Part shown: in pieces, positions 25,422 through 34,359 of the stretch
Numbering within the stretch: position 1 is the first letter of the stretch
Layout: each line of letters begins with the position of its first letter
Assembly (NCBI RefSeq): GCF_016598575.1
Contig: NZ_CP066801.1
Location: 2,728,001-2,792,000, forward strand
Direction: 5' to 3'
Length of the DNA stretch: 64,000 nucleotides
From: Streptomyces sp. HSG2
GTDB lineage: Bacteria > Actinomycetota > Actinomycetes > Streptomycetales > Streptomycetaceae
Position numbers and translations under genes: made by a program
Notes under the pieces: model-generated
What the model saw: only the letters and a program-made list of their open reading frames with translations
The model's database searches: none
What the model was told of the DNA's origin: nothing

Positions 25422-26558
25422 ATGCCCCTCCCTTATGTCCTGCTGTCCGCCGCCGTCTCCCTCGACGGCTTCCTGGACGACACGTCCCCCGACCGGCTCG
25501 TGCTCTCCGGCCCCGACGACTTCGACCGCGTCGACGAGGTGCGGGCCTGGTCCGACGCCATCCTGGTCGGTGCCGGCACGATCCGGGCGGACAACCCCCG
25601 TCTGTTGGTCGGATCCGCGCGGCGGAGGGCGGCGCGGGTCGCCGAGGGGCGTCCGGAGTTCCCGCTCAAGGTCACCGTCAGCGCGACCGGCGAACTGGAT
25701 CCCGCCGCCGCCTTCTGGCGCACCGGCGGTGAGCGGCTGCTCCTGACCACCGACCGGGGAGCCGCGCGGGCGCGGGCGCTGGGCGTCGCAGCCGATGTCG
25801 TCGCGTTGGGGGCGGAGGTGGACTGGCCCGCGGCGCTGCGGCATCTGCGCGAGGCGCGCGGAGTGCGTCGGCTGATGGTCGAGGGGGGCGGCGTCGTCCA
25901 CACCCGACTGCTGTCGGAGGGCCTCGTCGACGAACTCCACCTGGTGTTCGCCCCGGTCCTGGTCGGTGACCCGGACGCGCCCCGCCTGTTCGGGCCGGCC
26001 GCCTACCAGCGGGGGCGCCTGCGGTTGTTGGAGTCCCGGACGATCGGGGACGTCGTCCTGGCCCGCTATGTGCCGACCGCCCCCGGTGCGGGCGGCGAGG
26101 TCGCGCCGGCCGATCGGCATTGGCTGGCCCTCGCCTGCGACCTGGCGACCCGATGCCCCCCGTCCCGTACGGCGTTCAGCGTGGGAGCGGTGGTGGTCGC
26201 GGCAGACGGCACCGAACTCGCCCGCGGTCACTCGCGGGAGGGCGGCGATCCGGCCGCGCACGCCGAGGAGGCGGCTCTGGCGAAGGTCGATCGGGCCGAC
26301 GCCCGACTGGCGACGGCCACCGTCTACAGCAGTCTGGAGCCCTGCGCCCGCCGATCCTCCCGCCCGCTGCCCTGTGCCCGGCTGCTGCTGGAGGCCGGCG
26401 TGCGTCGTGTGGTGACGGCGTGGCGGGAGCCGGACACCTTCGTGTCAGGGGCGGACGGCGGCGGGGTGTTGGCGTCCGGCGGCGCCGACGTGGTCGTCCT
26501 GGAGGAGTACGCGCGACGTGCCGAGGCGCCCAACGCGCATCTGACCCGCCCCTCGTGA
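25422..26558 (+). CDS. Bifunctional RibD-like protein with swapped domains (reductase then deaminase)
   Basis: 378 residues from ATG 25422 (CGGAGG upstream). The N-terminal two thirds is a RibD_C/dihydrofolate-reductase-like domain: YVLLSAAVSLDGFLDD, DAILVGAGTIRADNPRLLV, RRLMVEGGGVVHTRLLSEGLVDEL. The C-terminal third is a cytidine-deaminase-like domain with the zinc ligands His280 (HAEEAAL), Cys308 (SLEPCARR) and Cys318 (PLPCARLLLEAGVRRVV). In classical RibD the deaminase comes first. The reactions would be deamination of the pyrimidine and reduction of the ribosyl side chain in riboflavin synthesis, or a related pathway in secondary metabolism. No other riboflavin gene is adjacent. Confidence 0.88.
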   Translation: MPLPYVLLSAAVSLDGFLDDTSPDRLVLSGPDDFDRVDEVRAWSDAILVGAGTIRADNPRLLVGSARRRAARVAEGRPEFPLKVTVSATGELDPAAAFWRTGGERLLLTTDRGAARARALGVAADVVALGAEVDWPAALRHLREARGVRRLMVEGGGVVHTRLLSEGLVDELHLVFAPVLVGDPDAPRLFGPAAYQRGRLRLLESRTIGDVVLARYVPTAPGAGGEVAPADRHWLALACDLATRCPPSRTAFSVGAVVVAADGTELARGHSREGGDPAAHAEEAALAKVDRADARLATATVYSSLEPCARRSSRPLPCARLLLEAGVRRVVTAWREPDTFVSGADGGGVLASGGADVVVLEEYARRAEAPNAHLTRPS

Positions 26559-26749
26559 GGTCGGCGGCGGTTCGGCGTCCGACGCGGGGCGTGGCGGCGG
26601 GCGCCATGGGGGTGTAGGCCGGGGCCGGGGGAGGGGTGGAGGGCGGTCGGCTCGGGAGAGAGAGGGGAGGCGGGGGTGCCCGCTTCGGACGCCCCCGGTG
26701 ACCCGTGCGCGGGCACCCCCGCGAATGGCGTACACTGGTGGCACACCGA

Positions 26750-26823
26750 CGCGGGGTGGAGCAGCTCGGTAGCTCGCTGGGCTCATAACCCAGAGGTCGC
26801 AGGTTCAAATCCTGTCCCCGCTA
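26750..26823 (+). tRNA. Initiator tRNA-fMet (CAT)
   Basis: 74 nt. The first acceptor pair is mismatched (C1 with T72) and the anticodon stem contains the initiator GGG/CCC run around loop CTCATAA (anticodon CAT). The T-arm is present. A -10-like TACACT lies at 26731-26736. Confidence 0.96.
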
Positions 26824-26831
26824 CTGATGGA

Positions 26832-26871
26832 CACCGGCCGGAATCCCCAGGGATTCCGGCCGGTGCTCTTT
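26832..26871 (+). terminator. Terminator after tRNA-fMet
   Basis: A 16-bp palindromic stem (26832-26847 with 26850-26865, the innermost pairs probably forming the loop) is followed by CTCTTTTC. Confidence 0.85.
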
Positions 26872-27189
26872 TCCGTCGGGTCGCCACGGTTTTCCCTTGG
26901 TCCGTCTCGCCGGCTGCCGCGAAGCGATCCGGGACTCTCACGCTCGGTGATCTTCCCGTAGCCCGGAGCACGGCTCTTGACGGTATGTCAACTGTGTTGG
27001 GGCGGGCCCCGCGGGTTCCGGGGGGGTGCGCGGAGGGTGCCTTGCCCTGTTTCGGACCCTCAAGTCCCCAATGGGCGTGCCGAAATCGGCAACGATCAAG
27101 GGGAACGACTTGGAATCCGCACCCCCCGTCTATTAACGTTCGATAACGCAGCGCGGTCGTCCCAGCCGTCACAGATGTCGGCCCCGTGC

Positions 27190-27345
27190 GCACGCGCCGA
27201 ATCCCGTGCAGAGATGCCAGGAACCGGGGAACCACCACATGGGGTGAATCGAGCGTGTCCGGCCGTGGAGACACGGCGGGTATACGCGCGTAGGAGACCT
27301 TCCCGCTCCGAACCCGTCAGCTAACCCGGTAGGCGATGACGGAAG
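27190..27345 (+). promoter_or_regulatory. Probable c-di-AMP (ydaO-yuaA class) riboswitch
   Basis: The leader of the M23 peptidase contains the signature blocks of this class in order: GGGGAACCACC, GGGGTGAATCGAGC, GTAGGAGACCTTCCCGCTC, and finally CAGCTAACCCGGTAGGCG just before the gene. The spacing agrees with the two-fold ydaO fold, and in actinobacteria this class typically precedes cell-wall hydrolases and resuscitation factors. The boundaries are approximate. Between 26872 and 27189 I see only promoter-like, lower-GC DNA. Confidence 0.85.
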
Positions 27346-27362
27346 GAAAGGAGTGCGCCCAC

Positions 27363-28415
27363 GTGGCGTCCAACCGGCCTGCTCCCGAGGCCCCGTTCGT
27401 GCACGACCAGCCGGGTGGCCGGCCCTCCGACCGACGCGACGGCGACACATTCGTCCACGGCGCCCCCCAGGGTGACGGCGGCGGGTGGGAGGAGTGGAAC
27501 CCCACCGCCGAGTCCGTCCGCCCCGTCCGGGGCCGGCACCGGGTGGCCAAGCAGCGCGGCGGTCTCGCCCGCAGTTCCACCGTCCTCGGCGTGGGTGTCA
27601 TCGCCGCCGTCGGCGCCGGTGGCCTCGCCACCGCGCAGACGGGCAAGGCGCCGGTCGCCATCTCGCTGCCCGACCTGTCGCACGTCGGCTCCGTGATCGC
27701 GGACGAGGACACCGTCCCCGAGACCCCGGCCCCGCTCACCACGATCGGGATGACCGCCACGGACAGCGCCGACGGCGCCTCCGACGCCGGCGAGGCCCTG
27801 CGCGCCCGGATCGTGGCGCAGGCCGAGAAGCAGCAGGAACAGGTGGACACCCAGGTCGCCGCGGAGGCGCGCGCCGCCGCGGAGAAGGAGGCGGCCGAGG
27901 CCGCCGCCAAGGCCGCCGAGGAAGCAGCCGCCGAGGCCGCCGCCGCGAAGGCGAAGGCCGACGAGGAAGCGCGGAAGAAGGCCGAGGAGGAGCGGCTGGC
28001 GAAGCTCGCCAAGCAGTACACGCTGCCCACCTCCTCGTACACCATCTCCTCCTCCTTCGGTCAGGCCGGCGCGTACTGGTCGTCGGGCTATCACACGGGT
28101 GTCGACTTCGCCGCCCCCACCGGAACGCTCCTCAAGGCCGTGCACAGCGGCACGATCACCTTCGCGGGGTGGGACGGCAGCTACGGCTACAAGACCGTCC
28201 TCACCCTCGACGACGGCACCGAGGTCTGGTACGCGCACCAGTCCTCGATCAGTGTCGGCGTCGGCCAGAAGGTCGCCACCGGGGACGTCATAGGTCGGGT
28301 CGGTGCCACCGGCAACGTGACCGGTGCGCATCTGCACATGGAGGTCCGCCCCGGGGGTTCCTCCTCCGGTGTGGATCCGCTGGCCTGGCTGCGGGACAAG
28401 GGCCTCACGCCCTGA
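27363..28415 (+). CDS. M23-family (LytM-type) cell-wall endopeptidase
   Basis: 350 residues from GTG 27363, nine bases after GGAAAGGAG; an ATG at 27336 would overlap the riboswitch end. A basic cytoplasmic N-terminus precedes a membrane segment (about 72-92, STVLGVGVIAAVGAGGLA). An Ala/Glu/Lys-rich coiled coil spans about 142-216, followed by the peptidase domain. Zinc ligands are visible: His244 and Asp248 in GYHTGVDFAAP, and His325 in GAHLHMEVRP, with His292 (VWYAHQS) and His323 catalytic. It is predicted to cut peptide cross-links in peptidoglycan. Control by c-di-AMP is suggested by the leader. Confidence 0.93.
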   Translation: MASNRPAPEAPFVHDQPGGRPSDRRDGDTFVHGAPQGDGGGWEEWNPTAESVRPVRGRHRVAKQRGGLARSSTVLGVGVIAAVGAGGLATAQTGKAPVAISLPDLSHVGSVIADEDTVPETPAPLTTIGMTATDSADGASDAGEALRARIVAQAEKQQEQVDTQVAAEARAAAEKEAAEAAAKAAEEAAAEAAAAKAKADEEARKKAEEERLAKLAKQYTLPTSSYTISSSFGQAGAYWSSGYHTGVDFAAPTGTLLKAVHSGTITFAGWDGSYGYKTVLTLDDGTEVWYAHQSSISVGVGQKVATGDVIGRVGATGNVTGAHLHMEVRPGGSSSGVDPLAWLRDKGLTP

Positions 28416-28565
28416 CGGTTGCCCCGGAGCGGGCCGGTTCAATCCGCTCCCGTCCGGGGCCGCGTCGATCCGTTTCCGTCGGTCCCGTCCCGGCACCCCG
28501 GGATGGGAGCGTCGGTCGACACGCGCCGGGGTCGCGGGCCGACCGGCGGGTCCCGACGGGGAGAC

Positions 28566-29426
28566 TCAGCCTCGCGTGGGGTCCACACGTCGAAAGAGCA
28601 GGTCGTTCACCCGGTGCCCCTTGTCGAGCCCCTGCGCCTCGAAGCGGGTCAGGGGTCGGTGGGCGGGGCGCGCGGCGAAGCCGCCGTCGGGGCGGGTGTT
28701 CGCGAAGTCGGGGTGGCGGGTGAGGACGTCGAGCATGTGCTCGGCGTAGGGCTCCCAGTCGGTGGCGCAGTGCAGGATCGCGCCCGCGCGGAGCCGGGAC
28801 GCCGCCAGACCGAGGAACTCGGGCTGGATCAAGCGACGTTTGTGGTGCCGCTTCTTGGGCCAGGGGTCGGGGAAGTAGACGCGCAGGCCGGCGAGGGAGT
28901 GGGGCGGCAGCATCTCGCTCAGCAGGATGATCGCGTCGCCGTTGGCCACCCGGACGTTGCGCAGCCCCTCGCGCTCCGCCAGGGAGAGGAGGCTGCCCTG
29001 GCCCGGGGTGTGGACGTCCACGGCGAGGATGTTGGTGTCCGGGTCGGCGGCGGCCATCTCGGCCGTGGCCTCCCCCATGCCGAAGCCGATCTCCAGTACG
29101 ACCGGCCCGCCGTCGCCGAACAGCTCGGCGAGGTCGAGCACCCGCCGGCCGTCGACGTCGACGCCCCAGGTCGGCCACAGGCGCCGCAGGGCGTCCGCCT
29201 GGCTCGCGGTGACTCGGCTCCGGCGGGGTTGGAAGCTGCGGATCCGGCGGTCGAAGTGGGCACCGGCGGGGTCGGCGGCGGGCCCCTCCGGGAAGCGGGG
29301 CTCGCGCTGGGCCCGAGTTGGGCGCGGAGGTGTGGCGGAGGGGCCGTCGCCGCCCAGAGGGGTGGCGGACGTGCCGGGGCCCGCCGTGGCGGCGGTCGGT
29401 GCGGGGGCGTGGGGCGAGTCGGACAC
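28566..29426 (-). CDS. trmB: tRNA (guanine-N7-)-methyltransferase
   Basis: 286 residues from GTG 29426. It methylates G46 in tRNA variable loops using SAM. The SAM motif is VLEIGFGMGEATAEMA, followed by DVHTPGQGSLL and the family signature VYFPDPWPKKRHHKRRLIQPEFL. The first 55 residues are a Pro/Ala/Gly-rich extension seen in actinobacteria. It is convergent with the M23 gene and followed upstream by a 194-bp gap without genes. Confidence 0.94.
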   Translation of the reverse strand: MSDSPHAPAPTAATAGPGTSATPLGGDGPSATPPRPTRAQREPRFPEGPAADPAGAHFDRRIRSFQPRRSRVTASQADALRRLWPTWGVDVDGRRVLDLAELFGDGGPVVLEIGFGMGEATAEMAAADPDTNILAVDVHTPGQGSLLSLAEREGLRNVRVANGDAIILLSEMLPPHSLAGLRVYFPDPWPKKRHHKRRLIQPEFLGLAASRLRAGAILHCATDWEPYAEHMLDVLTRHPDFANTRPDGGFAARPAHRPLTRFEAQGLDKGHRVNDLLFRRVDPTRG

Positions 29427-29620
29427 AGTGGGTCGATTTTACGACCTCCCGGCTGGGGTGGGGCAGGCGGACCGGGGCAGCCGGGCCGCCCGGCCCCGTC
29501 TTCGCACCGCATCCCGCGCCCGTGCCTCGATCACGCGCCGGGCCCCGCCCTCTTGCCGCCCCCGTCCCGCCTCTCCGCCGCCGGTGCCCCACGGCCCCGG
29601 GGGCGGAACCCCGCCGCCTT

Positions 29621-31444
29621 CTACCGGCCGGGCCCCTCGGGGGACGCGTGGTCGCTCTGCTCGCCGAACTGCGTCCCGGCCAGCTCCCGGTACAGCGAGT
29701 CGGCCGCCAGCAGCTCCCGGTGCGTGCCCGTCGCCCGCACGCGACCCTCGCTGAGGACCAGGATCTGGTCGGCGGCCACCACGGTGGAGAGCCGGTGGGC
29801 GATGGCGACGATCGCGCACTCCCGGGACAGCTCGCCGAGGACGTCCCGCAACGCGCTCTCGGACCGCGCGTCCAGGTGGGAGGTCACCTCGTCCAGCAGC
29901 AACACGGACGGGTGCTGCAGGAACGCCCGGGCGATGCTGAGCCGCTGCCGCTCTCCTCCGGACAGGCCCGCTCCCTGGTCGCCGAGCTGGGTTTCCAGGC
30001 CTTCGGGCAGCGCCGCCACGACGTCGGCGAGCTGGGCCTTCCGCACCGCCTCGTCGATCTGCGAGGGCGTGGCCTCGGGGTGGGCGTAGACGAGGTTCTC
30101 GCGGATCGTGCCGCTCATCGCGGCGGTGTCCTGCTGGACATAGCCGATGTGCGATCGGAGGGCTTCGAGGGACAGCGAGTCGAGTGCCTGGCCGGCCAGC
30201 TCGATGCGGCCCGAGGTGGGCTCGTAGAAGCGCTCGATGAGATGGAACAGCGTCGACTTCCCGGCCCCGGAGGGGCCGACGATGGCGCTCAGCCCGCGTG
30301 CCGGGATGGCGAAGCTCGCCCGGGAGAGGGCCTGCGGGCCGTCGGGGCCGGCGTAGCCGAAGGACACGTCGTCGAAGCGAACCGCCGGGTCGTGGTGCCG
30401 GTCCAGGTCGGCGGGCGCGGGTCGCGTCGCCACCGGGTCCGGCTCCTGCGGGATCTCGGCCAGCTCCGTGACGCGCTGCACGGCCGCGCGACCCTGCTGG
30501 AACTGCCCGATCGAGATGAACACCACGACCAACGGCGACACCATGTAGAACAGGTACATGATGAACGCGGTCAGGTCTGCGAGCTCCATGCCGCCGCCGG
30601 CCACCCGGGTCATCCCGACCGCGACCGTGATCGCCAGGGACGCCTGCAACCCCACGTTCATCGCCGGCGCCATGAGGGCGTTGAGGGCGCCGACCCGGAC
30701 ACCGGAGTGACGGGCCCGGGCGGCCAGTTCCGCGAGCCGTTCCTGCTCACGCCCCTCGGCCCGGGCGGCCTTCACCGTGGGCAGGGCGCTGAGCACGCGC
30801 TGGATGCCGATGCCGAAGTCCCCGGTGTCCTCCCGGTTCCGCAACGCCGCGTGGCGCAGACGCCGCGCGATCAGCAGGGCCACGACACTGGCGACGGCCA
30901 GACAGCCCAGGGTGATGAGCATCAGCCAGGGATCGATGATGAACATCAGGACCACACCACCGATGGTCATGAAGCCGTTGATCGTCAGTTGCGCCAGGCT
31001 CTGGGACAGCGCGATCCGGACCAGTGAGGTATCGGTGACCATCCGGGTCTGCACGTCCCCCTGCGGATGGGTGGTGAACGCGGCGAGCCTGGCCCGCAGC
31101 AGACGCCCCGACAGCATCCCTCGCACGTCCCGGACGATGTTCTCGCCGGCCCGTCCGATCAGATAGGCCTGAAGGGAACTGAACACCGCGTCCGCCAGGA
31201 ACAGCAGACAGAGCACGGTGACCGGCCAGGCCAGTGACTCGCCGAGACCCGCGGAACGGACCAACAGGCCGATGACGTACGGCTGCGCGAGCCCGGCGGA
31301 CACGCCGATGACACCGATCAGGGTGCCGACGACGAGAAGGGTGCGATGCGCGCCCGCCATCCTCCACACGGAGGCGCTCCGGGTTCCGGCGCGCGCGTCC
31401 GGGGGAGCGGTCGCGGCGATCGGCTCGGGGGCTGGTCTGTTCAT
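29621..31444 (-). CDS. ABC transporter, fused permease and ATPase (exporter type; possible peptide exporter)
   Basis: 607 residues from ATG 31444. Six membrane segments (residues 35-330) form an ABC-transporter type I exporter domain with the intracellular loop TKVKAARAEGREQE. The ATPase has Walker A GPSGAGKST (390-398), Q-loop YVQQDT, signature LSGGE (494-498), Walker B VLLLDEVTSHLD and the H-loop AIAHRLSTV. There is no N-terminal C39 peptidase. It is divergent from the membrane-hydrolase gene, and the linaridin family uses an exporter of this kind (CypT-like), so export of the peptides downstream is the proposed role. Confidence 0.85.
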   Translation of the reverse strand: MNRPAPEPIAATAPPDARAGTRSASVWRMAGAHRTLLVVGTLIGVIGVSAGLAQPYVIGLLVRSAGLGESLAWPVTVLCLLFLADAVFSSLQAYLIGRAGENIVRDVRGMLSGRLLRARLAAFTTHPQGDVQTRMVTDTSLVRIALSQSLAQLTINGFMTIGGVVLMFIIDPWLMLITLGCLAVASVVALLIARRLRHAALRNREDTGDFGIGIQRVLSALPTVKAARAEGREQERLAELAARARHSGVRVGALNALMAPAMNVGLQASLAITVAVGMTRVAGGGMELADLTAFIMYLFYMVSPLVVVFISIGQFQQGRAAVQRVTELAEIPQEPDPVATRPAPADLDRHHDPAVRFDDVSFGYAGPDGPQALSRASFAIPARGLSAIVGPSGAGKSTLFHLIERFYEPTSGRIELAGQALDSLSLEALRSHIGYVQQDTAAMSGTIRENLVYAHPEATPSQIDEAVRKAQLADVVAALPEGLETQLGDQGAGLSGGERQRLSIARAFLQHPSVLLLDEVTSHLDARSESALRDVLGELSRECAIVAIAHRLSTVVAADQILVLSEGRVRATGTHRELLAADSLYRELAGTQFGEQSDHASPEGPGR

Positions 31445-31598
31445 TCGTACCCCTGTCGTGTGCCGGACTGGCGATGTCCGCCGCGAGGTTCTCGCCGGGC
31501 GCCGTCGCCATCGGGGCCCGGCCACGGCTCACACCCGCCGCGCGGGCGACGGGGGCCGCGCACGGGCCGGCCTCACCCGGTGGACATATCGGTCACAA

Positions 31599-31680
31599 GA
31601 CATCGTTGCTCATAATTCGCCCGATGTCTCATTCGTTCCTAGTCTGGTGAGTAGGCACATCGACCGCATCGTCACGATGT
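31599..31680. promoter_or_regulatory. Divergent promoter region with two inverted repeats
   Basis: Between the divergent ABC transporter and membrane-hydrolase genes, GACATCG (31599-31605) is inverted as CGATGTC (31622-31628), and ACATCG (31657-31662) as CGATGT (31675-31680). The region is AT-rich for this genome, and the first repeat flanks ATTATG on the minus strand, a possible -10 of the transporter. This suggests a shared operator. Confidence 0.5.
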
Positions 31681-31719
31681 CGGGGGATTCTGGCGGTGCC
31701 CGACCTTTTGGAGGGGCGG

Positions 31720-33672
31720 ATGCCGAAGGCGCGCAATCTGCCTGCGAAGGCCATGTCGTTTTTCCTGGGCCCGATACCCGTGTCCCGCGAGCGGGCCATG
31801 GGCGTCGCGGAGCGCCTCGCGGCGACGACGACACTGGTCTCCAGCCTCGAATACCTGCGGCGCCCGGAGGATCGGCAGCCCGGTGGGCTGAACGACTGGG
31901 ACATAGCCCGTGACGCCCTGGTGGTCTACTCCCCGCTTCGTCGCAAGGTCCTGGACATCATCGGCGACCGGCGGACGACCAACGCGCTCTTCGCCGGCCA
32001 GGCCGTCGCCGCGGCCTCGCTGCTGTTGCCCGGCAACGGCCGGTGGCGTGGAGCGGCCAACCTGTTCCTGGGACTGGTCAACGTCGGTCTCTACGCCCGA
32101 CGGCGGTACGGCACCGACGGCTCGGACCAGGTGGCGGTCCTGGTACAGATCGCGATGGGGGCGGCCCGGCTGTCCCGGGTGCCCCAGGTGCGGGACGCCC
32201 TGCTCTGGTACGTCGCCCTCCAGTCCAACCTCTCCTACGCCGTCTCCGGATGGGTCAAACTCCTCGGTCCCGAGTGGCGGGGCGGCCAGGCGCTGCCCGG
32301 CATCATGCGGACCCGGACATACGGCCACGAGGGCATGTGGCGCTGGGCGCACGACCACCCGGTTCCCGGACGCCTGCTGGCGCACAGCGTGCTCGCCCTG
32401 GAGTGCCTCTTCCCGCTGGTCTACCTCCCCGGCAGGCACCTGGTCCGGCCGATGGTCGTCAGCGCGGCGGCCTTCCACGCCGCCAACGGCTACTTCATGG
32501 GGTTGGGCCGCTTCTTCACGTCGTTCACGGCGATGCACCCCGCGGTCGCCTACACGACCACCCCGCGCTCCCGCCCCGAGGTGGCCGGTCGGGACGACAC
32601 CGCGGTGAAGGCCGCCGGCATCGCCCTGGCCGCGGCCGTCGCCATCGGCTTCCTGCGCGCCGCCGACCGGCGGCAGTGGGTCCGGGACAGCTGGCCCGGC
32701 AGCAAGAGCGTGGCCACCCGACACGGCAATCGGATCAGCTACTTCCGCACGGACGGCACCGCCGAGGGCGACCGGCCCGTGGTCGTCTTCTGCACCGGCC
32801 TCGCCGCCTCGCCGGAGATGTTCGGCTGGCTGCTCCAGACGCTCGGTGACGACGGCCGCAGCGACGTGGTCACCTACAGCCGGGCGGGGACCGGGCCCAG
32901 TTACTACTCCGGGTCGGAGCCGTACACCCTGAACGAGTCCGTCGACGACCTGATCGACCTGATCGACGAGGTCGCCCCCGAGGGGCGGCGGGTCGTCCTC
33001 GCCGGCCACTCGCTGGGCGGGGAGATCGCCCGACGGGCCGCGCTGCGGCTCGGCGACCGGGTGAGCGCCATCGTCTACATCGACAGCTCCCACCCCGAGG
33101 AGTTGCAGCGGTCGGAGGCGCAGAGCGAGACCGCCGCACAGCTGGACAGCTCCCTTGGGATCGTCACCACCAGCCTGCGCAGCGGCATGGGCGTGCTCAT
33201 GCCGCACCCGGAGTGGGTGGGCGACCTGCCGGCCGGGATGCGCCCCCGGGCGTTCGCCCAGTACGCCGACAGTCGGATGTGGTGGGCGGGACGCCGGGAG
33301 TGGAAGGCCGCCGAGGAGGACTTCCGCGCCTTCGAGGGGCCGCTGGGGAAGCAGTCGAGCCACGCCCTGGTGATCACCGCGGAGAAGACCGTCACCCACG
33401 ACCCCGTGCACGCGCAACTGTGCGAGGAGACCGGTCAGGCCCACGAGGGCGACGGCCGTGTCGTGCGCTCGGTGACGATCCCGCTCGCGGGTCACGAGTC
33501 GCTGGTGACCAACCCGCGCTTCGCCCAGCAGACGTCCCGGCACATCGTCACCTTCCTGCAGGACATCGGGGCGGTCCGGGAGAAGGACGCCGCCGACGAC
33601 GACGAAGCCGTCGCGGCGCGGCCCATCCCGTCCGAGGACGGCTCGCCCGCGACCGAAGCCCGGAATGAGTGA
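31720..33672 (+). CDS. HTTM-like membrane domain fused to alpha/beta hydrolase (LinH/CypH-like)
   Basis: 650 residues from ATG 31720 with TTGGAGG upstream. Residues 30-315 are hydrophobic with several membrane segments and HTTM/vitamin K carboxylase-like character (VALQSNLSYAVSGWVKLLGPEWRGG, LALECLFPLVYL). From about 340 a complete alpha/beta hydrolase begins: VVVFCTGLAASPEMFGWLL, YSRAGTGPS, nucleophile Ser431 in LAGHSLGGEIARR, and a late His in LAGHESLVTNP. This domain pair is what I recall for CypH/LinH proteins, needed in linaridin (cypemycin-type) biosynthesis. It overlaps the next gene by 8 bp, so the two are translationally coupled. Confidence 0.7.
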   Translation: MPKARNLPAKAMSFFLGPIPVSRERAMGVAERLAATTTLVSSLEYLRRPEDRQPGGLNDWDIARDALVVYSPLRRKVLDIIGDRRTTNALFAGQAVAAASLLLPGNGRWRGAANLFLGLVNVGLYARRRYGTDGSDQVAVLVQIAMGAARLSRVPQVRDALLWYVALQSNLSYAVSGWVKLLGPEWRGGQALPGIMRTRTYGHEGMWRWAHDHPVPGRLLAHSVLALECLFPLVYLPGRHLVRPMVVSAAAFHAANGYFMGLGRFFTSFTAMHPAVAYTTTPRSRPEVAGRDDTAVKAAGIALAAAVAIGFLRAADRRQWVRDSWPGSKSVATRHGNRISYFRTDGTAEGDRPVVVFCTGLAASPEMFGWLLQTLGDDGRSDVVTYSRAGTGPSYYSGSEPYTLNESVDDLIDLIDEVAPEGRRVVLAGHSLGGEIARRAALRLGDRVSAIVYIDSSHPEELQRSEAQSETAAQLDSSLGIVTTSLRSGMGVLMPHPEWVGDLPAGMRPRAFAQYADSRMWWAGRREWKAAEEDFRAFEGPLGKQSSHALVITAEKTVTHDPVHAQLCEETGQAHEGDGRVVRSVTIPLAGHESLVTNPRFAQQTSRHIVTFLQDIGAVREKDAADDDEAVAARPIPSEDGSPATEARNE

Positions 33673-34288
33673 TCACATGGCTGTGACATCCGTGAGCAGC
33701 GTCTTCACCGGGCCGGGCGGGATCACCCGTCTGGTGTGCAGCGGCATGCTCCTGAGCACGCTGGCGGCACAGCATCCCAACCAGATGTTCGCCCGGGTGA
33801 ACAAGCTGGACAAGACGTCCGTCCTCCTGCCGAACTGGCGCTTCTTCGCGCCGACCCCGGCGCAGCACGACTACCAGTTCCTCTACCGGACGCTGAGCTA
33901 CGACCGGGAGACCTCGCCCTGGCAGATGGTCGAGGTGATCAACGAGCGGCGGCTGGCGCAGTTCGTGTGGTTCCCCGGCCGGCGCGCGGAGAAGGCCATC
34001 TTCGACCTCTGCCAGGAGGTCCTCACCGTGCTGGGCGACGGCTTCGAGGTCGCCGCCCACCACCCGGCCTACCGCATGCTGGTGGAGTTCATCCGCGACC
34101 GGGTCAACCGCTCCGGCGCGCCGGGAATCAAGGGATTCCAGTTCGCGCTGGCCCGCGCGGCCGGTCACGACCCGTCGGAGGAGCCGCAGATCGTCTTCGT
34201 CTCCCCGTACATCCCGCTCCGCCCGGCCGAGGAGGACTCCGGCCGCCCGGTGGCCCGCAAGGCCGCAGACGGCACCGCGCCCCCCTGA
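33665..34288 (+). CDS. Small membrane-associated partner protein (LinL/CypL-like)
   Basis: 207 residues; the ATG at 33665 lies inside the ATGAGTGA overlap with the preceding stop. One hydrophobic helix (about 19-37, ITRLVCSGMLLSTLAA) is followed by LLPNWRFFAPTPAQHDYQFLYR. The NWxFFAPxP motif is typical of the extracytoplasmic piece that accompanies HTTM domains. The rest is soluble and ends in a disordered tail. The pairing of a membrane-hydrolase fusion with this protein resembles the conserved H/L pair of linaridin clusters. Its own enzymatic role is unknown. Confidence 0.65.
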   Translation: MSDHMAVTSVSSVFTGPGGITRLVCSGMLLSTLAAQHPNQMFARVNKLDKTSVLLPNWRFFAPTPAQHDYQFLYRTLSYDRETSPWQMVEVINERRLAQFVWFPGRRAEKAIFDLCQEVLTVLGDGFEVAAHHPAYRMLVEFIRDRVNRSGAPGIKGFQFALARAAGHDPSEEPQIVFVSPYIPLRPAEEDSGRPVARKAADGTAPP

Positions 34289-34296
34289 GACCGAGG

Positions 34297-34344
34297 CGCG
34301 CCGGGAGGGCCGCCCGCGACCCAGCGGGCGGCCCTCCCGGCGCG
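34297..34344. terminator. Perfect 20-bp bidirectional terminator hairpin
   Basis: 34297-34316 pairs perfectly with 34325-34344 (8-nt loop). It separates the convergent ends of the LinL-like gene and the peptide-gene array and can terminate both. Confidence 0.85.
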
Positions 34345-34359
34345 AGTCGGTGGGGCGCC

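Noticed and set aside
31720..33672. Simple lipase or esterase call
   Set aside because: The protein also has a roughly 290-residue polytopic membrane domain, so a plain hydrolase name would mislead.
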